Positions 1 to 8,606 of a stretch of DNA of 32,017 nucleotides are shown here, piece by piece (the stretch's first letter is position 1; each line of letters opens with the position of its first letter). A program made the translations under genes and the position numbers. The notes beneath the pieces are model-generated. The model ran no database searches and was not told the DNA's origin. It was given only the letters and a program-made list of their open reading frames with translations. Source of the DNA: Parabacteroides sp. GTDB taxonomy: Bacteria > Bacteroidota > Bacteroidia > Bacteroidales > Tannerellaceae. The DNA lies in the NCBI GenBank assembly GCA_028707405.1, contig JAQWBH010000017.1, positions 1 through 32,017 on the forward strand. Direction: 5' to 3'.

Positions 1-111
1 CGTATTAGAATATCTGCTTATGAACTTGCACAAATCATATTGATCTCAATATCAATAGATAAGATGAAACATTTTGGAAGATACCAGAAATGGAATACGG
101 TCAATTATTGA
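1..111 (+). CDS. Partial open frame at left edge, unknown
   Basis: A reading frame is open from the first base for 36 codons and ends in TGA. It contains the stretch ISAYELAQIILISISIDK. It could be the last part of a gene entering from the left on the plus strand, convergent with the polysaccharide operon, perhaps a transposase C-terminus. I cannot confirm a family, and 36 codons can be open by chance. The following 53 bases up to the phosphoglycosyl transferase stop codon show nothing recognisable. Confidence 0.22.
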   Translation, partial: RIRISAYELAQIILISISIDKMKHFGRYQKWNTVNY

Positions 112-164
112 CGTGAAAATCTATGTTTATGAGAAACAACGTATACCCTAACGTTGATTTGGTT

Positions 165-830
165 TTATATAAAACAGAGTTCCTTTGGTTTTTGGGGTAG
201 GTTTTTTAATAGTTTATATGGGAGTAAACTATCTTGAAAAATTATTACCCAGGCAGTAAGAAATATAATTTTAATATCAATGAACCATGATTTGTTATCA
301 AGATACCATTTTTCTAAAGCTGCCTTATACGGGCTAAGTAATTGTTTGTAGCAGGTTTCATGATCTAAATTGCTTTTGGCAAATATATCTTCTTCTTCTC
401 TAAAAATAATGGCACTTACGCCTGTTAATCCAGGAACTAATTGATTTATTATTTTTTGCTGTTCCGGAGAAAAAAAATTGAAGTGTTTAAGTGTTAGTGG
501 GCGAGGTCCAACAAATGACATATCTCCTTTGAAAATGTTAATAAGTTGCGGTATTTCGTTGAGTTTCGTTTTCCGTAAAATGCGTCCAAACGGGAATACC
601 CGTGGATCATGTTTTAATGTAATTTCCCCGGTTCCTATGCTGGGGCTGTTCAATAGCATAGTAGAAAATTTAATGATTTTAAATGGGGCTCCATTCAACC
701 CAATACGGGATTGATAATAAAAAATGTAGTGTTCCCCGGTTAGTTTTAAAACTAACATTATAGGAAGCATAAATGGTAAAAGTATCACTATAGCCAAAAA
801 GCTAAAAATAATGTCAAAAATTCTTTTCAT
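165..830 (-). CDS. Initiating phosphoglycosyl transferase (bacterial sugar transferase family)
   Basis: This protein of 221 residues should move a sugar-1-phosphate from a UDP-sugar to undecaprenyl phosphate at the inner membrane, the first step of repeat-unit assembly. Seen: an N-terminal hydrophobic re-entrant/membrane segment (about residues 4-29), a KFSTM motif after it, the block LRKTKLNEIPQLINIFKGDM and the family signature SFVGPRP. The length fits the small monotopic PglC/WcaJ-tail class. The usual DE pair of the catalytic region is read here as NE (KLNEIPQL), a variant I recall in other Bacteroidota members. It is the last gene of the operon, 3 bases after the CapD-like dehydratase, and its partners suggest a 2-acetamido-6-deoxyhexose (QuiNAc-like) as substrate; that part is inference. 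Confidence 0.93.
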   Translation of the reverse strand: MKRIFDIIFSFLAIVILLPFMLPIMLVLKLTGEHYIFYYQSRIGLNGAPFKIIKFSTMLLNSPSIGTGEITLKHDPRVFPFGRILRKTKLNEIPQLINIFKGDMSFVGPRPLTLKHFNFFSPEQQKIINQLVPGLTGVSAIIFREEEDIFAKSNLDHETCYKQLLSPYKAALEKWYLDNKSWFIDIKIIFLTAWVIIFQDSLLPYKLLKNLPQKPKELCFI

Positions 831-833
831 AAT

Positions 834-2054
834 TTACATTTGCTGATCTAAATTTTTCTTTTTTTCAATATGATGAAAATTTGGTAGGTATTCACTTAAA
901 ATTTCCACCACAGCGCTTTTCGTAACTTCCCTTGAATCAAAAAGATTGTGCAGCCGGTTGAATATTTCATCAATTTCCTTTATATTTCTTTTCTTTGAAT
1001 TTTTGATGACACCCAGGTTAATGAATTTTTCCAAATCAAGTTGTTCGTTAGCAGTATAAAACTCCTCAAAGGGTTTTTCACCTGAAGTTTCCGAACCAAA
1101 GAAATAAACCGGATATGATGTTGAGCTTTCATTCAACAATAATGCTTTTTTACAGGCTTCTTCTTCTGTAGCACAAATATCGGGTTTCATTCCAAGGGTT
1201 GCAAGCAGATCATTCGCAATCTGATCAAAAGGGATCATGTCTTTTTCCTCATCTAATTTTGGGAAGAAAATATCGCCCGATTCACCCATGATGGATGCCA
1301 TAAGGCATAATTCTCCCGACTCCTGTGGGGAAACAAAGAAACGACGAATACCCAAGGGGCATGACCACGGTTGCTTTTTATTCAATCTTTCCAAAAATCC
1401 AAGAGGTAAACTACCATTAGAAAAGGCAACATTGGCAAAGCGGGCAGTTTTAATAGGCAGCCTGTCTGAGTAAGCCATTATTAATTCTTCCATCAACTTT
1501 TTACTTGCACCCATAATATTTACGGGATTGGCAGCCTTGTCAGTAGATACACAAAAAAAATGTTCCGGCGGAAACTCAAGCAATAAATCCAAAAGTTTAC
1601 GGGCACGAAGCACATTGTTTTCGACCATCGCTTCGATGGAAAAAATATCTTTTTCGCTGCGAACATGTTTATGCGCTGCAAAGTTAGCTACAATGTCAAA
1701 GGGTCCATGGTGGTGAAAGATCTTTTCAAATACCCGGTCTCCAAAGTTAACAGGGTAGGTAATAAATTCTTCGGGGATTTTGTATCCTGTTGAACTGCGT
1801 ATGTCGCGTACCAATTCTGTGAGGCCGTTCTCATTAATATCAACGACAACTAACTTGCGAATGTTAAATTTTAAGATGGCTTTGATATAGGAGGACCCAA
1901 TGGTCCCTGCACCACCTATCACCAATACATTTTTGTTATTGATCCGGTGGTTAAGTTCTGATTTGTATTTGATGAAATCGGGCTTTAGCAGGCTTTCTTC
2001 TCGTTTGGTAACGAATGTTTTAATAAATTGATCAAGATTGAGTTGCTTTTGCAT
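834..2054 (-). CDS. CapD/FlaA1-like UDP-GlcNAc 4,6-dehydratase (soluble short form)
   Basis: This 406-residue extended SDR enzyme probably converts UDP-GlcNAc to UDP-2-acetamido-2,6-dideoxy-4-hexulose. Seen: the NAD-binding loop GGAGTIGSSY near residue 47, NFAAHKHVRSEKD, and STDKAANPVNIMGASKK, in which Met sits at the place of the usual SDR tyrosine, as in PglF/WbpM/FlaA1 enzymes. There is no N-terminal membrane domain, so it is the short cytoplasmic type. It lies between a sugar reductase and the initiating transferase, which suggests that its product is reduced (UDP-QuiNAc-like) for loading onto the lipid carrier. The same 4-keto intermediate could also feed the aminotransferase at 19.9-21.0 kb. 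It is clearly not FnlA/CapE, which has a different N-terminal sequence. Confidence 0.88.
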   Translation of the reverse strand: MQKQLNLDQFIKTFVTKREESLLKPDFIKYKSELNHRINNKNVLVIGGAGTIGSSYIKAILKFNIRKLVVVDINENGLTELVRDIRSSTGYKIPEEFITYPVNFGDRVFEKIFHHHGPFDIVANFAAHKHVRSEKDIFSIEAMVENNVLRARKLLDLLLEFPPEHFFCVSTDKAANPVNIMGASKKLMEELIMAYSDRLPIKTARFANVAFSNGSLPLGFLERLNKKQPWSCPLGIRRFFVSPQESGELCLMASIMGESGDIFFPKLDEEKDMIPFDQIANDLLATLGMKPDICATEEEACKKALLLNESSTSYPVYFFGSETSGEKPFEEFYTANEQLDLEKFINLGVIKNSKKRNIKEIDEIFNRLHNLFDSREVTKSAVVEILSEYLPNFHHIEKKKNLDQQM

Positions 2055-2095
2055 AATTTCTTTTTATAATATTTTAACCCGACTGGTAAAATTGG

Positions 2096-3049
2096 TTAAT
2101 GGAGTATGTTTATATCAAATGAAGACAGGGTTTTTTGCATTCCTGAAGTTGATGAAACGGGCATATTGTCTATTCCTAAAGCGCTCTTTAGTTTTTGGTT
2201 TGAAACCACGTAGGATTCGGTAAGTTTTTTCAAACGTTCGGAGTTTAAAGGTAAATGTAGGAGGTCGCCATATTTAGCGAGTTGCCTGATCAGCGTTTGA
2301 TTTATATTCCAAACGCGGGCCTTCTTGTTAAGCGATTCAGCAATTAACGTGACCAATTGATTGGTGGATAAGGGTTGGTCATCAGCTACCTGGTAAATTC
2401 CGGATTCAATGTTTTTTTCAATTAGTTGTTGAATAACAAAGCACAAGTTATTGATTGAACAAAAGGAGCGTTGGTTATCAAAACTCCCCAATGGCCAGGG
2501 GATTCCTTTTTCGACGAACTTATACAGCAGGTTGAGATTCCCTTTATTGCCCGGACCGTGGATCATACAAGGCCTAAGAATTATAACAGTCTTACCGGAG
2601 TCGGTCGCTGGCCAGTGTTCCTGGATATATTGCTCAGCCAATATTTTGCTCTCACCATAAGGGCCTTTAGGATTCGGCACGACATCTTCCGTCAATACCT
2701 CCCCAGGCACCGAATCCGCAGCAGCTTTCACAGAACTAAAGAAGATGAACTTCTTTGCTGAAGAGGCCAAAAAATAATCATAGATCTTTTTTGTTAGTCC
2801 GGTATTGATGTCGAAATAGGTTTTGGCTTCAGACTGATTCTTTGTGTCGTGAGCTTTACCGGCCAGGTGGATGATGGTGTCGACTTCGGATGGGTTTTTA
2901 GTTTCAAGGTCATACCAAGAATGGGTTTTGACAATACCATCTTTCTCGGGAGAGATGATGTCGAGTCCGTATAAAATATGTTTTGCTTTAAGGAATTTGG
3001 TCAGGTTGGAACCGACGAATCCGTGGAGGCCAGTGATTAGAATGTTCAT
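2096..3049 (-). CDS. NAD-dependent epimerase/dehydratase (extended SDR), likely 4-keto sugar reductase
   Basis: The 317-residue protein opens with the Rossmann motif ITGLHGFVGSNL and has the SDR active-site pieces FFSSVKA and YGESKILAE (Tyr-x3-Lys). Members beside a CapD/WbpM-like dehydratase and a phosphoglycosyl transferase (the WbpV type) reduce the 4-keto group to give UDP-QuiNAc or UDP-FucNAc. That role fits here by position, but the sequence alone does not fix the stereochemistry. A 41-base gap follows before the dehydratase and 79 bases separate it from the GT4 gene, wider than most gaps in this operon. This suggests that the last three genes form a conserved block behind a variable serotype section. 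Confidence 0.82.
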   Translation of the reverse strand: MNILITGLHGFVGSNLTKFLKAKHILYGLDIISPEKDGIVKTHSWYDLETKNPSEVDTIIHLAGKAHDTKNQSEAKTYFDINTGLTKKIYDYFLASSAKKFIFFSSVKAAADSVPGEVLTEDVVPNPKGPYGESKILAEQYIQEHWPATDSGKTVIILRPCMIHGPGNKGNLNLLYKFVEKGIPWPLGSFDNQRSFCSINNLCFVIQQLIEKNIESGIYQVADDQPLSTNQLVTLIAESLNKKARVWNINQTLIRQLAKYGDLLHLPLNSERLKKLTESYVVSNQKLKSALGIDNMPVSSTSGMQKTLSSFDINILH

Positions 3050-3128
3050 TTTAATAACAATAATTCGTTCAAAATATTGTTTTATCAGATTGTTATCTTG
3101 CCGATATCCCGTAGTTACTCACCTTAGT

Positions 3129-4250
3129 TTAATAAAGTTTCTCTATTTCTTTCCAGACCAATCGACTGTCAAAGTTCTCTACCACCCATTTACGACCGTT
3201 CTTTCCATCAATGGCGTGATTAAGACGGATAGCATCTATCTTCTTTGCAATATCATCTGGCTCATGAGTCACAAATAGTCCCGTCTCTCCATCTATGATG
3301 GAATCACAACATCCTGTAGCCTTAGTAGTAATGATTGGTTTCTCCATTGCCTGTGCTTCCAGAACTCCTGTAGGGAATCCCTCTCTATATGATGCCAGCA
3401 CATACACATCCATCAATGAATAATAGTATTCCATACCACCATTGATAACTCCTGTAAAGATTATTCGCTTGTCATTCAAGATTCGGTTCTTGGTATTCTC
3501 TGGTAAAGCATCCCGCTCTTCAAACATGCCTACCAATAGCAGTTTGCAATTATTTGCATTCTCCAGTTTGACAAACGCCTGAACCAGATCAATGATACCC
3601 TTATCTTTTACCAACCGTCCAGAATATCCTATAACAAAATCATCCTCATTAATGCCGTACTTCATTCTCAGCTCAGCAATCATATCCTGATTTATATTAT
3701 CAGGAGTGAAATGATTGATAGTATCTACGCCATTGCAAGTCCCTTTACCAAGTATCAGTTGCTTCTTTGCAGGAGCCAGTTTGTCTTCTATACTTCTCCT
3801 TAAAACAGATGGACTTACACACACCACCTTGGTCGCACAAAAAGAAGCCACCCTGTCCACCGACTTTAAAATAAAACGTTTTGCACCATGACTGGTTTCA
3901 TATACCAGTCCATGACGGAAATAGATTCGTTTCGGAACTCTGCAAATCCTCCCAGACACCATTGCCAGCAAACCACCCTTGGGTGTATGACCCACAATGA
4001 TATCTATCTTTTGCTTCTTGATGAACTTACAGATTTTGCGGATAGAGCCAAAGTCCTGCTTTATTGAGATACTTCTGTTGATAGGTGCCTCAATGTATTC
4101 AAAGCCCTCTTCTTTTGCGAAATCAACCAAATACTCACTTGGACTACATACCACATTCATATTGTAGCCTTTTTCTTTGAAGTATCTGAACTGGTCGCCG
4201 ATGAAATATGGGAGGACGAAGTATATGTTAACTACGTGAAGTATATTCAT
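3129..4250 (-). CDS. Glycosyltransferase family 4 (GT-B)
   Basis: A 373-residue retaining GT-B transferase that should add one sugar to the lipid-linked repeat unit on the cytoplasmic side. Seen: an N-terminal domain starting MNILHVVNIYFVLPYF, GHTPKGGLLAMVSGR, the domain-2 start IGYSGRLVKDKGI, and the GT4 donor-site pattern EGFPTGVLEAQAMEKPII (Glu-x7-Glu). Its start overlaps the end of the deacetylase gene by about 23 bases, so the two are probably translationally coupled. Donor and acceptor sugars cannot be read from the sequence. Because it lies next to the initiating enzymes, it may add the second sugar; that is a guess from gene order. Confidence 0.92.
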   Translation of the reverse strand: MNILHVVNIYFVLPYFIGDQFRYFKEKGYNMNVVCSPSEYLVDFAKEEGFEYIEAPINRSISIKQDFGSIRKICKFIKKQKIDIIVGHTPKGGLLAMVSGRICRVPKRIYFRHGLVYETSHGAKRFILKSVDRVASFCATKVVCVSPSVLRRSIEDKLAPAKKQLILGKGTCNGVDTINHFTPDNINQDMIAELRMKYGINEDDFVIGYSGRLVKDKGIIDLVQAFVKLENANNCKLLLVGMFEERDALPENTKNRILNDKRIIFTGVINGGMEYYYSLMDVYVLASYREGFPTGVLEAQAMEKPIITTKATGCCDSIIDGETGLFVTHEPDDIAKKIDAIRLNHAIDGKNGRKWVVENFDSRLVWKEIEKLY

Positions 4251-5220
4251 CTTGTTTTATCTGTTTTGCAAATTCATTCATAGTATAGGACTCCATTCCA
4301 TACTTTAAATGGCACTCTTGATAGCACATTAAAATCTTTTCAAGGAATTTGAAATTTTCTTCTATGTTAGATCCAAAATTATGTGGGTGCCACCATAGGT
4401 GATATAACTCTCCGTGCTTTGCAGCATATATCATTTCACCTTTGATTCTCCTCAATTTGAGGCCATCCAGAAATGACAACGCTCTACTATAAGGTCTCAG
4501 GAATCTACTTGATGGAATATTGATAATTGAGTGTTGAAGATCAATAGAGGCGTATGAAATAGAAGAATTACCACCAATGTTTAAATATGTATCGGCAAGC
4601 CTACATATTCTTTGAAATATTGAATCAATTCTATTTTTGGGATGTCTGGAAAAACCAGGAGAAATACCTCTATAAACTTCAATACCATATTTTGAGCATA
4701 CATCAAGGTATTCTTCTGTAACCTGATTTCTAGGAAAAACTATACTTTTTATACTTAATCCTTTCCCATTCGCAATATCTACTGCCATCTTTATGTCAGC
4801 ATCAAACTGCTCTATGGTTTGACCATTCTCCCAACAATAATAATGTCCAAAAGTATGAGATCCAACCTCTACTCCTGGTTTTGACATGAGGTACGATATC
4901 ATATCAGGAGCAAAATAGAGTAGTTCATCTTTAATTTTGCTAATATATGAATTCATATATGGTGATAGCTTGTCGTTATCATAAGACGGCTTCGCTTCTG
5001 GGGTACTTTTACAAGCCTCTTCCTTCCCACTTAACATTATCAACCCGACTGTTGCGAAGGTTGAATGAACACTATGTTTGTGAAATGTCTCAACCAACCG
5101 TTTAATTACAGTTCGAACATTTACGATGTTGCTTTTGCCATAATCATTAGGAGTCCACAAATCAAGAGCGCCCCACATCATCTCAAAATCAAGTGAGATT
5201 ATAAAACTTCCGTTTTTCAT
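4228..5220 (-). CDS. NodB-type polysaccharide deacetylase
   Basis: This cytoplasmic-looking carbohydrate esterase 4 protein probably removes an acetyl group from an N-acetyl sugar of the repeat unit or its precursor. Seen: SLDFEMMWG near the N-terminus (metal-binding/catalytic Asp), the metal-binding pair in GSHTFGHYYCW, the downstream FPRNQ block, and LWWHPHNFG near the C-terminus. I chose the ATG at 5220 because it lies one base after the stop of the upstream gene and puts the first motif 10 residues from the start, as is usual. A longer start at 5241 adds only seven residues and overlaps the neighbour. No signal peptide is seen, so an act on lipid-linked or nucleotide sugars is more likely than on exported polymer. 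Confidence 0.85.
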   Translation of the reverse strand: MKNGSFIISLDFEMMWGALDLWTPNDYGKSNIVNVRTVIKRLVETFHKHSVHSTFATVGLIMLSGKEEACKSTPEAKPSYDNDKLSPYMNSYISKIKDELLYFAPDMISYLMSKPGVEVGSHTFGHYYCWENGQTIEQFDADIKMAVDIANGKGLSIKSIVFPRNQVTEEYLDVCSKYGIEVYRGISPGFSRHPKNRIDSIFQRICRLADTYLNIGGNSSISYASIDLQHSIINIPSSRFLRPYSRALSFLDGLKLRRIKGEMIYAAKHGELYHLWWHPHNFGSNIEENFKFLEKILMCYQECHLKYGMESYTMNEFAKQIKQDEYTSRS

Positions 5221-5221
5221 A

Positions 5222-6211
5222 TTACATTGCTGTTTCTCCATCTGAATCTGCTAACGTCACAAAAACAAAATCTCTTTTCTCTATTTGCTTTTTATATGGC
5301 ATAAACTTTTTTCCTCCGATAATAGGTCTGTTCCTTCCCACTGAACGTAATCCGCCTTTTTCTAAGACATGATCAATAGTTGAATGAGAAGAACCGCAAA
5401 AAAGAATGGGTATATGTAGCCTCTGCGTTACTTTTTTTGCGGCATTAAATATATTGTCAAATTCGTCTGTGGAGTTCAATCGACAGCGGAAATCAACCAG
5501 CTCCATTACAATTATATGTTTTTTATATACCGTCCTAAGTACAAAATAATTATTAGAAACTGTTGACTTATAAAAAGCATATTTATGCAAATTATTATTG
5601 AACCTCCACTCAAGAAAACAAGAATCCCTTTCGGGTTCAAGCAGATTGTAGTTATAAGGATTTATGTTGCTTATAAAAGGCCTCGTTGAGACTCGTTCAA
5701 ACGATTCTGTCTTTAGCTCGACTCTATCAAGATATTTATTAATAGGAACTGTTTTCCTTAAAAAACATGTAAATATGCCTAAAGGACTTACAATTCCAAT
5801 ATATTTCTTTATCTCACCGATTATGACATTTTTTAATTTTTTGTTTAAAGCAAAAGATGGATCGTTTGCCCCAGTCGATAATGTATCCCTATTTTGTGTC
5901 CAATAATAGAGAATAATATCCACACCCCAAGCATCGCTCCTTAATTGCTCATCAACAAATAGGTCGAAGCCCCATTGTGAGTCAATCTTTTCGTTATTAA
6001 AGAAATATGATACCGAAGAAAATAAATTCTGTCCTCTAATTATTCCTTCATTGTCAACAAGTATTAAAGAATTTGCTATCTCTTCTTCTTTTTTGGAAAA
6101 CCAAAAAGAGAGATAGTTACTCATATCTATATTCGATTTATCAGGGTAGTGCTCAATGTTATATTTGCATAAATCGATAAAATCTTCCTGTGTTGCTGGC
6201 CTAATTACCAT
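5222..6211 (-). CDS. GNAT-like N-acyltransferase, double-domain
   Basis: A 329-residue protein with the N-terminal start of a GNAT fold (MVIRPATQEDFIDLCKYN) and a second GNAT-like half from about residue 170 onward (FLEWRFNNN, then VLRTVYKKHIIVMELVDF). Such tandem GNAT proteins occur in Bacteroidota capsule loci. They may attach acetyl or other acyl groups to amino sugars or amino acids of the repeat unit. Together with the GNAT at 19.4-19.9 kb it is a candidate acceptor for the special acyl group made by the ACP block. It sits one base before the deacetylase start, and five bases separate it from the transferase upstream. Fold assignment is moderate and the substrate unknown. Confidence 0.6.
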   Translation of the reverse strand: MVIRPATQEDFIDLCKYNIEHYPDKSNIDMSNYLSFWFSKKEEEIANSLILVDNEGIIRGQNLFSSVSYFFNNEKIDSQWGFDLFVDEQLRSDAWGVDIILYYWTQNRDTLSTGANDPSFALNKKLKNVIIGEIKKYIGIVSPLGIFTCFLRKTVPINKYLDRVELKTESFERVSTRPFISNINPYNYNLLEPERDSCFLEWRFNNNLHKYAFYKSTVSNNYFVLRTVYKKHIIVMELVDFRCRLNSTDEFDNIFNAAKKVTQRLHIPILFCGSSHSTIDHVLEKGGLRSVGRNRPIIGGKKFMPYKKQIEKRDFVFVTLADSDGETAM

Positions 6212-6216
6212 ATCTT

Positions 6217-7176
6217 TTATCTATTGCCTTCTCTATTCCGCTTTATTTCAATGGATTGCTCAATTATTCTAGTCGCCAAGTTCTCAAAATATAAATCTCC
6301 TAATTCTTCCAAGTTAACTTCCTTATATGGTTTATCAAGGAACCGCGGGAGAGTCGAGATGTCGTCTTCACCTAATATAAAGATATTATCTGGATCATAA
6401 AATTTGTATTTCTTAATATCCTTTGAATCTGTTATTAATTTTATCCGATTTACTAAAGACTCTTGCAGTCTGATGGTAATACAGGCTTGAGCCCCTTGCT
6501 CCAAATGAAGTATGGCCCTTGAATGAGACAAATACTCCAGAACTTTAGAGTAGGGTATTAAGGACTTATAATGGTGGTCCCTTTTTATAGTATATTTAAC
6601 ACCTGAGGCAATATGGAAATATGGATTAAGGCCAAGATCACGAAGGTTCTTTTCAAGCCCAAGCAGATAATCTAGCCTTCCTTTATCCCTTCCAATGTAA
6701 AAAACATCAATATCAGGATTTCGTTTTACAATATGCCATGATTTGAAGAACGACGTGCTCTCAGTACACATATTCATTCGATACATTGTACAATCTTCGG
6801 GATCACCACTCCATTTTATACACCATTTATCATCGAACATATCTGCATGATTAAACGGCTTACATATATTAGCATAGAATAGTACAATAAGTCTATCTGG
6901 ATCCTTTTGATATAACCATTTTAAAAAATCCGTAATAAGCAATTCCTCAAAGACGAAGAAAGTAGAGTACTTATTAATAGTTTTGCTGTTATACCATACA
7001 TATTTGCATGGCAGATTCAATCGAAAGTGAAGTTCCCTGAAGATTCTCAAAAACAATGATTTACCACCTTTATATGGAGATACTATATTAAGCCCATCAC
7101 TTTTTATGAAAGGATAATAGAACCCTTGTTCTGGCTCAATAAACAGAACATCTTTTAATAAATTATTAGAACCCAT
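6217..7176 (-). CDS. Putative glycosyltransferase of a polysaccharide locus
   Basis: A 319-residue soluble protein that I recognise only by context and by loose GT-B-like features. The C-terminal half has VFYIGRDKGR, then IPYSKVLEYLSHSRAILHLE and RLQESLVNRIKLIT, which look like the nucleotide-sugar half of CgeB-like transferases (Glu in a short loop followed by a hydrophobic strand). The N-terminal half is unusual, rich in aromatic residues. Its start overlaps the flippase gene by 11 bases. It could instead be a polysaccharide-modifying enzyme. A structure prediction would decide between GT-B and something new. Confidence 0.55.
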   Translation of the reverse strand: MGSNNLLKDVLFIEPEQGFYYPFIKSDGLNIVSPYKGGKSLFLRIFRELHFRLNLPCKYVWYNSKTINKYSTFFVFEELLITDFLKWLYQKDPDRLIVLFYANICKPFNHADMFDDKWCIKWSGDPEDCTMYRMNMCTESTSFFKSWHIVKRNPDIDVFYIGRDKGRLDYLLGLEKNLRDLGLNPYFHIASGVKYTIKRDHHYKSLIPYSKVLEYLSHSRAILHLEQGAQACITIRLQESLVNRIKLITDSKDIKKYKFYDPDNIFILGEDDISTLPRFLDKPYKEVNLEELGDLYFENLATRIIEQSIEIKRNREGNR

Positions 7177-8593
7177 TACTATTATTTATTAGGCGAATCT
7201 CAGATAAATCTTTGCGCTTAAAAAAAAGATACATTAAATAAACACACATGTACAATACAGTTGCAACGACTCCATAAAAAAACCAATGGCATAAAATAAA
7301 ACAACAGGTTGCGCATACTTCCAAGATAATATCCTTTCTGACATTTATCTTTATTTGCTTTGCTAGGACATTTTCGGCATAGACACAACATACTATTTGA
7401 TTCACCAGTATAGAAATTATTGCCATCCTAATATTCCCAAATACGACAACAGAAAGAGTTGTCGAAACAATAGATACAGCTATTCCCAAAATATTTGCTT
7501 TTAATATTGTCCTTTCTTTTCTATATACTTTCAAATAAGTAAGCACAAGCAAATTCATTTTAGATGAAAATATACATAAGGGAAACAATATCGATAGATA
7601 TTGAAAACTTTCCGAATACTGAGGAAGCCAAGCCTGCAAAATTAGAACAAGAGGGTAGTAAAAAAGCAAAAAACCCATCATTGGAATCATTAGGTAGCTC
7701 CGTATTTTGGGATAGAGGCCCTTTAATCTATCTGGACCCAATGTTCTTAACGAAGGATAAAGAACCAAGGCCACTGCATTAATAAGTACCAAGATCAAAT
7801 TTGAAACGCTTAAGGAAAAGGAAACAATTCCGAATGTGGCAATGTCCCATTTTTGTTGTATCCCAAATCTTACAATTCCTGTAATTAATAAACCGGCTAT
7901 ATTTGCAGCAAGTAGATTAATCCCGACCTTAATATTTTCGAACGCCTCGTATAGACCTTCTTTTATCGGTACGGGCTTGGTAAAAACTATATCATTACAT
8001 ATTACCACCGACACGCATAATTCTATTGATTGGCATAACAGTTCACCATAAACAAAATATTTGAAAGAGAGGTCTTTTATAAAAAAAGCAATTAATAACA
8101 GTAATAGAAAGGCCGACCTCCCTAATATAACTATAAACGAATATTCTTTTATTCTATTAGTAGCTTGTAGAATATAAACCAAGAAGGTTCGCGGTAAATA
8201 AATAAACATACTGAGTGCTATTACGGCAAAGACAATCTTATTATCAACATTTCCGGAACGTTGCAATGCGATTATCAATATTGAACAAGAAACAAGCGTT
8301 TCAAAAACTGATAACAGCCAAAACTGGCTGGATTGTACTTTTTTGTCAAGATTGGCATATTGCTTTCCTCCTTCTCTCAGGTAAATACCATCACATAGTC
8401 CAAGATGAAAAAATCCGATAAAACCCGCGTAAAATATATATAGTTGGTAAAATCCATATTGTTCTATATTTCCGCCCAATAATTTAGGAATCAGAAGCGT
8501 TGCCAGCATAGAAGCTATAAATACTACTATGTTTGCAGAAAAAGCATACGTAATCCTACCGAAGAACGAAGAATGAATTATTCTGCTAAGCAT
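7166..8593 (-). CDS. Wzx-type lipid-linked oligosaccharide flippase (MATE/MOP superfamily)
   Basis: A 475-residue integral membrane protein with about 12 or more hydrophobic segments along its whole length. It starts with a short positive N-terminus followed by ITYAFSANIVVFIASMLATL and LLIPKLLGGNIEQYGFYQLY, the typical opening of the polysaccharide flippase family. It should move the undecaprenyl-PP-linked repeat unit to the periplasmic face. It is directly downstream of the polymerase gene (13-base gap), and this Wzy-Wzx pairing defines the locus as Wzx/Wzy-dependent. Function is assigned by topology, family opening and neighbours. Confidence 0.88.
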   Translation of the reverse strand: MLSRIIHSSFFGRITYAFSANIVVFIASMLATLLIPKLLGGNIEQYGFYQLYIFYAGFIGFFHLGLCDGIYLREGGKQYANLDKKVQSSQFWLLSVFETLVSCSILIIALQRSGNVDNKIVFAVIALSMFIYLPRTFLVYILQATNRIKEYSFIVILGRSAFLLLLLIAFFIKDLSFKYFVYGELLCQSIELCVSVVICNDIVFTKPVPIKEGLYEAFENIKVGINLLAANIAGLLITGIVRFGIQQKWDIATFGIVSFSLSVSNLILVLINAVALVLYPSLRTLGPDRLKGLYPKIRSYLMIPMMGFLLFYYPLVLILQAWLPQYSESFQYLSILFPLCIFSSKMNLLVLTYLKVYRKERTILKANILGIAVSIVSTTLSVVVFGNIRMAIISILVNQIVCCVYAENVLAKQIKINVRKDIILEVCATCCFILCHWFFYGVVATVLYMCVYLMYLFFKRKDLSEIRLINNSNGF

Positions 8594-8606
8594 ATATATA
8601 ATCGGA

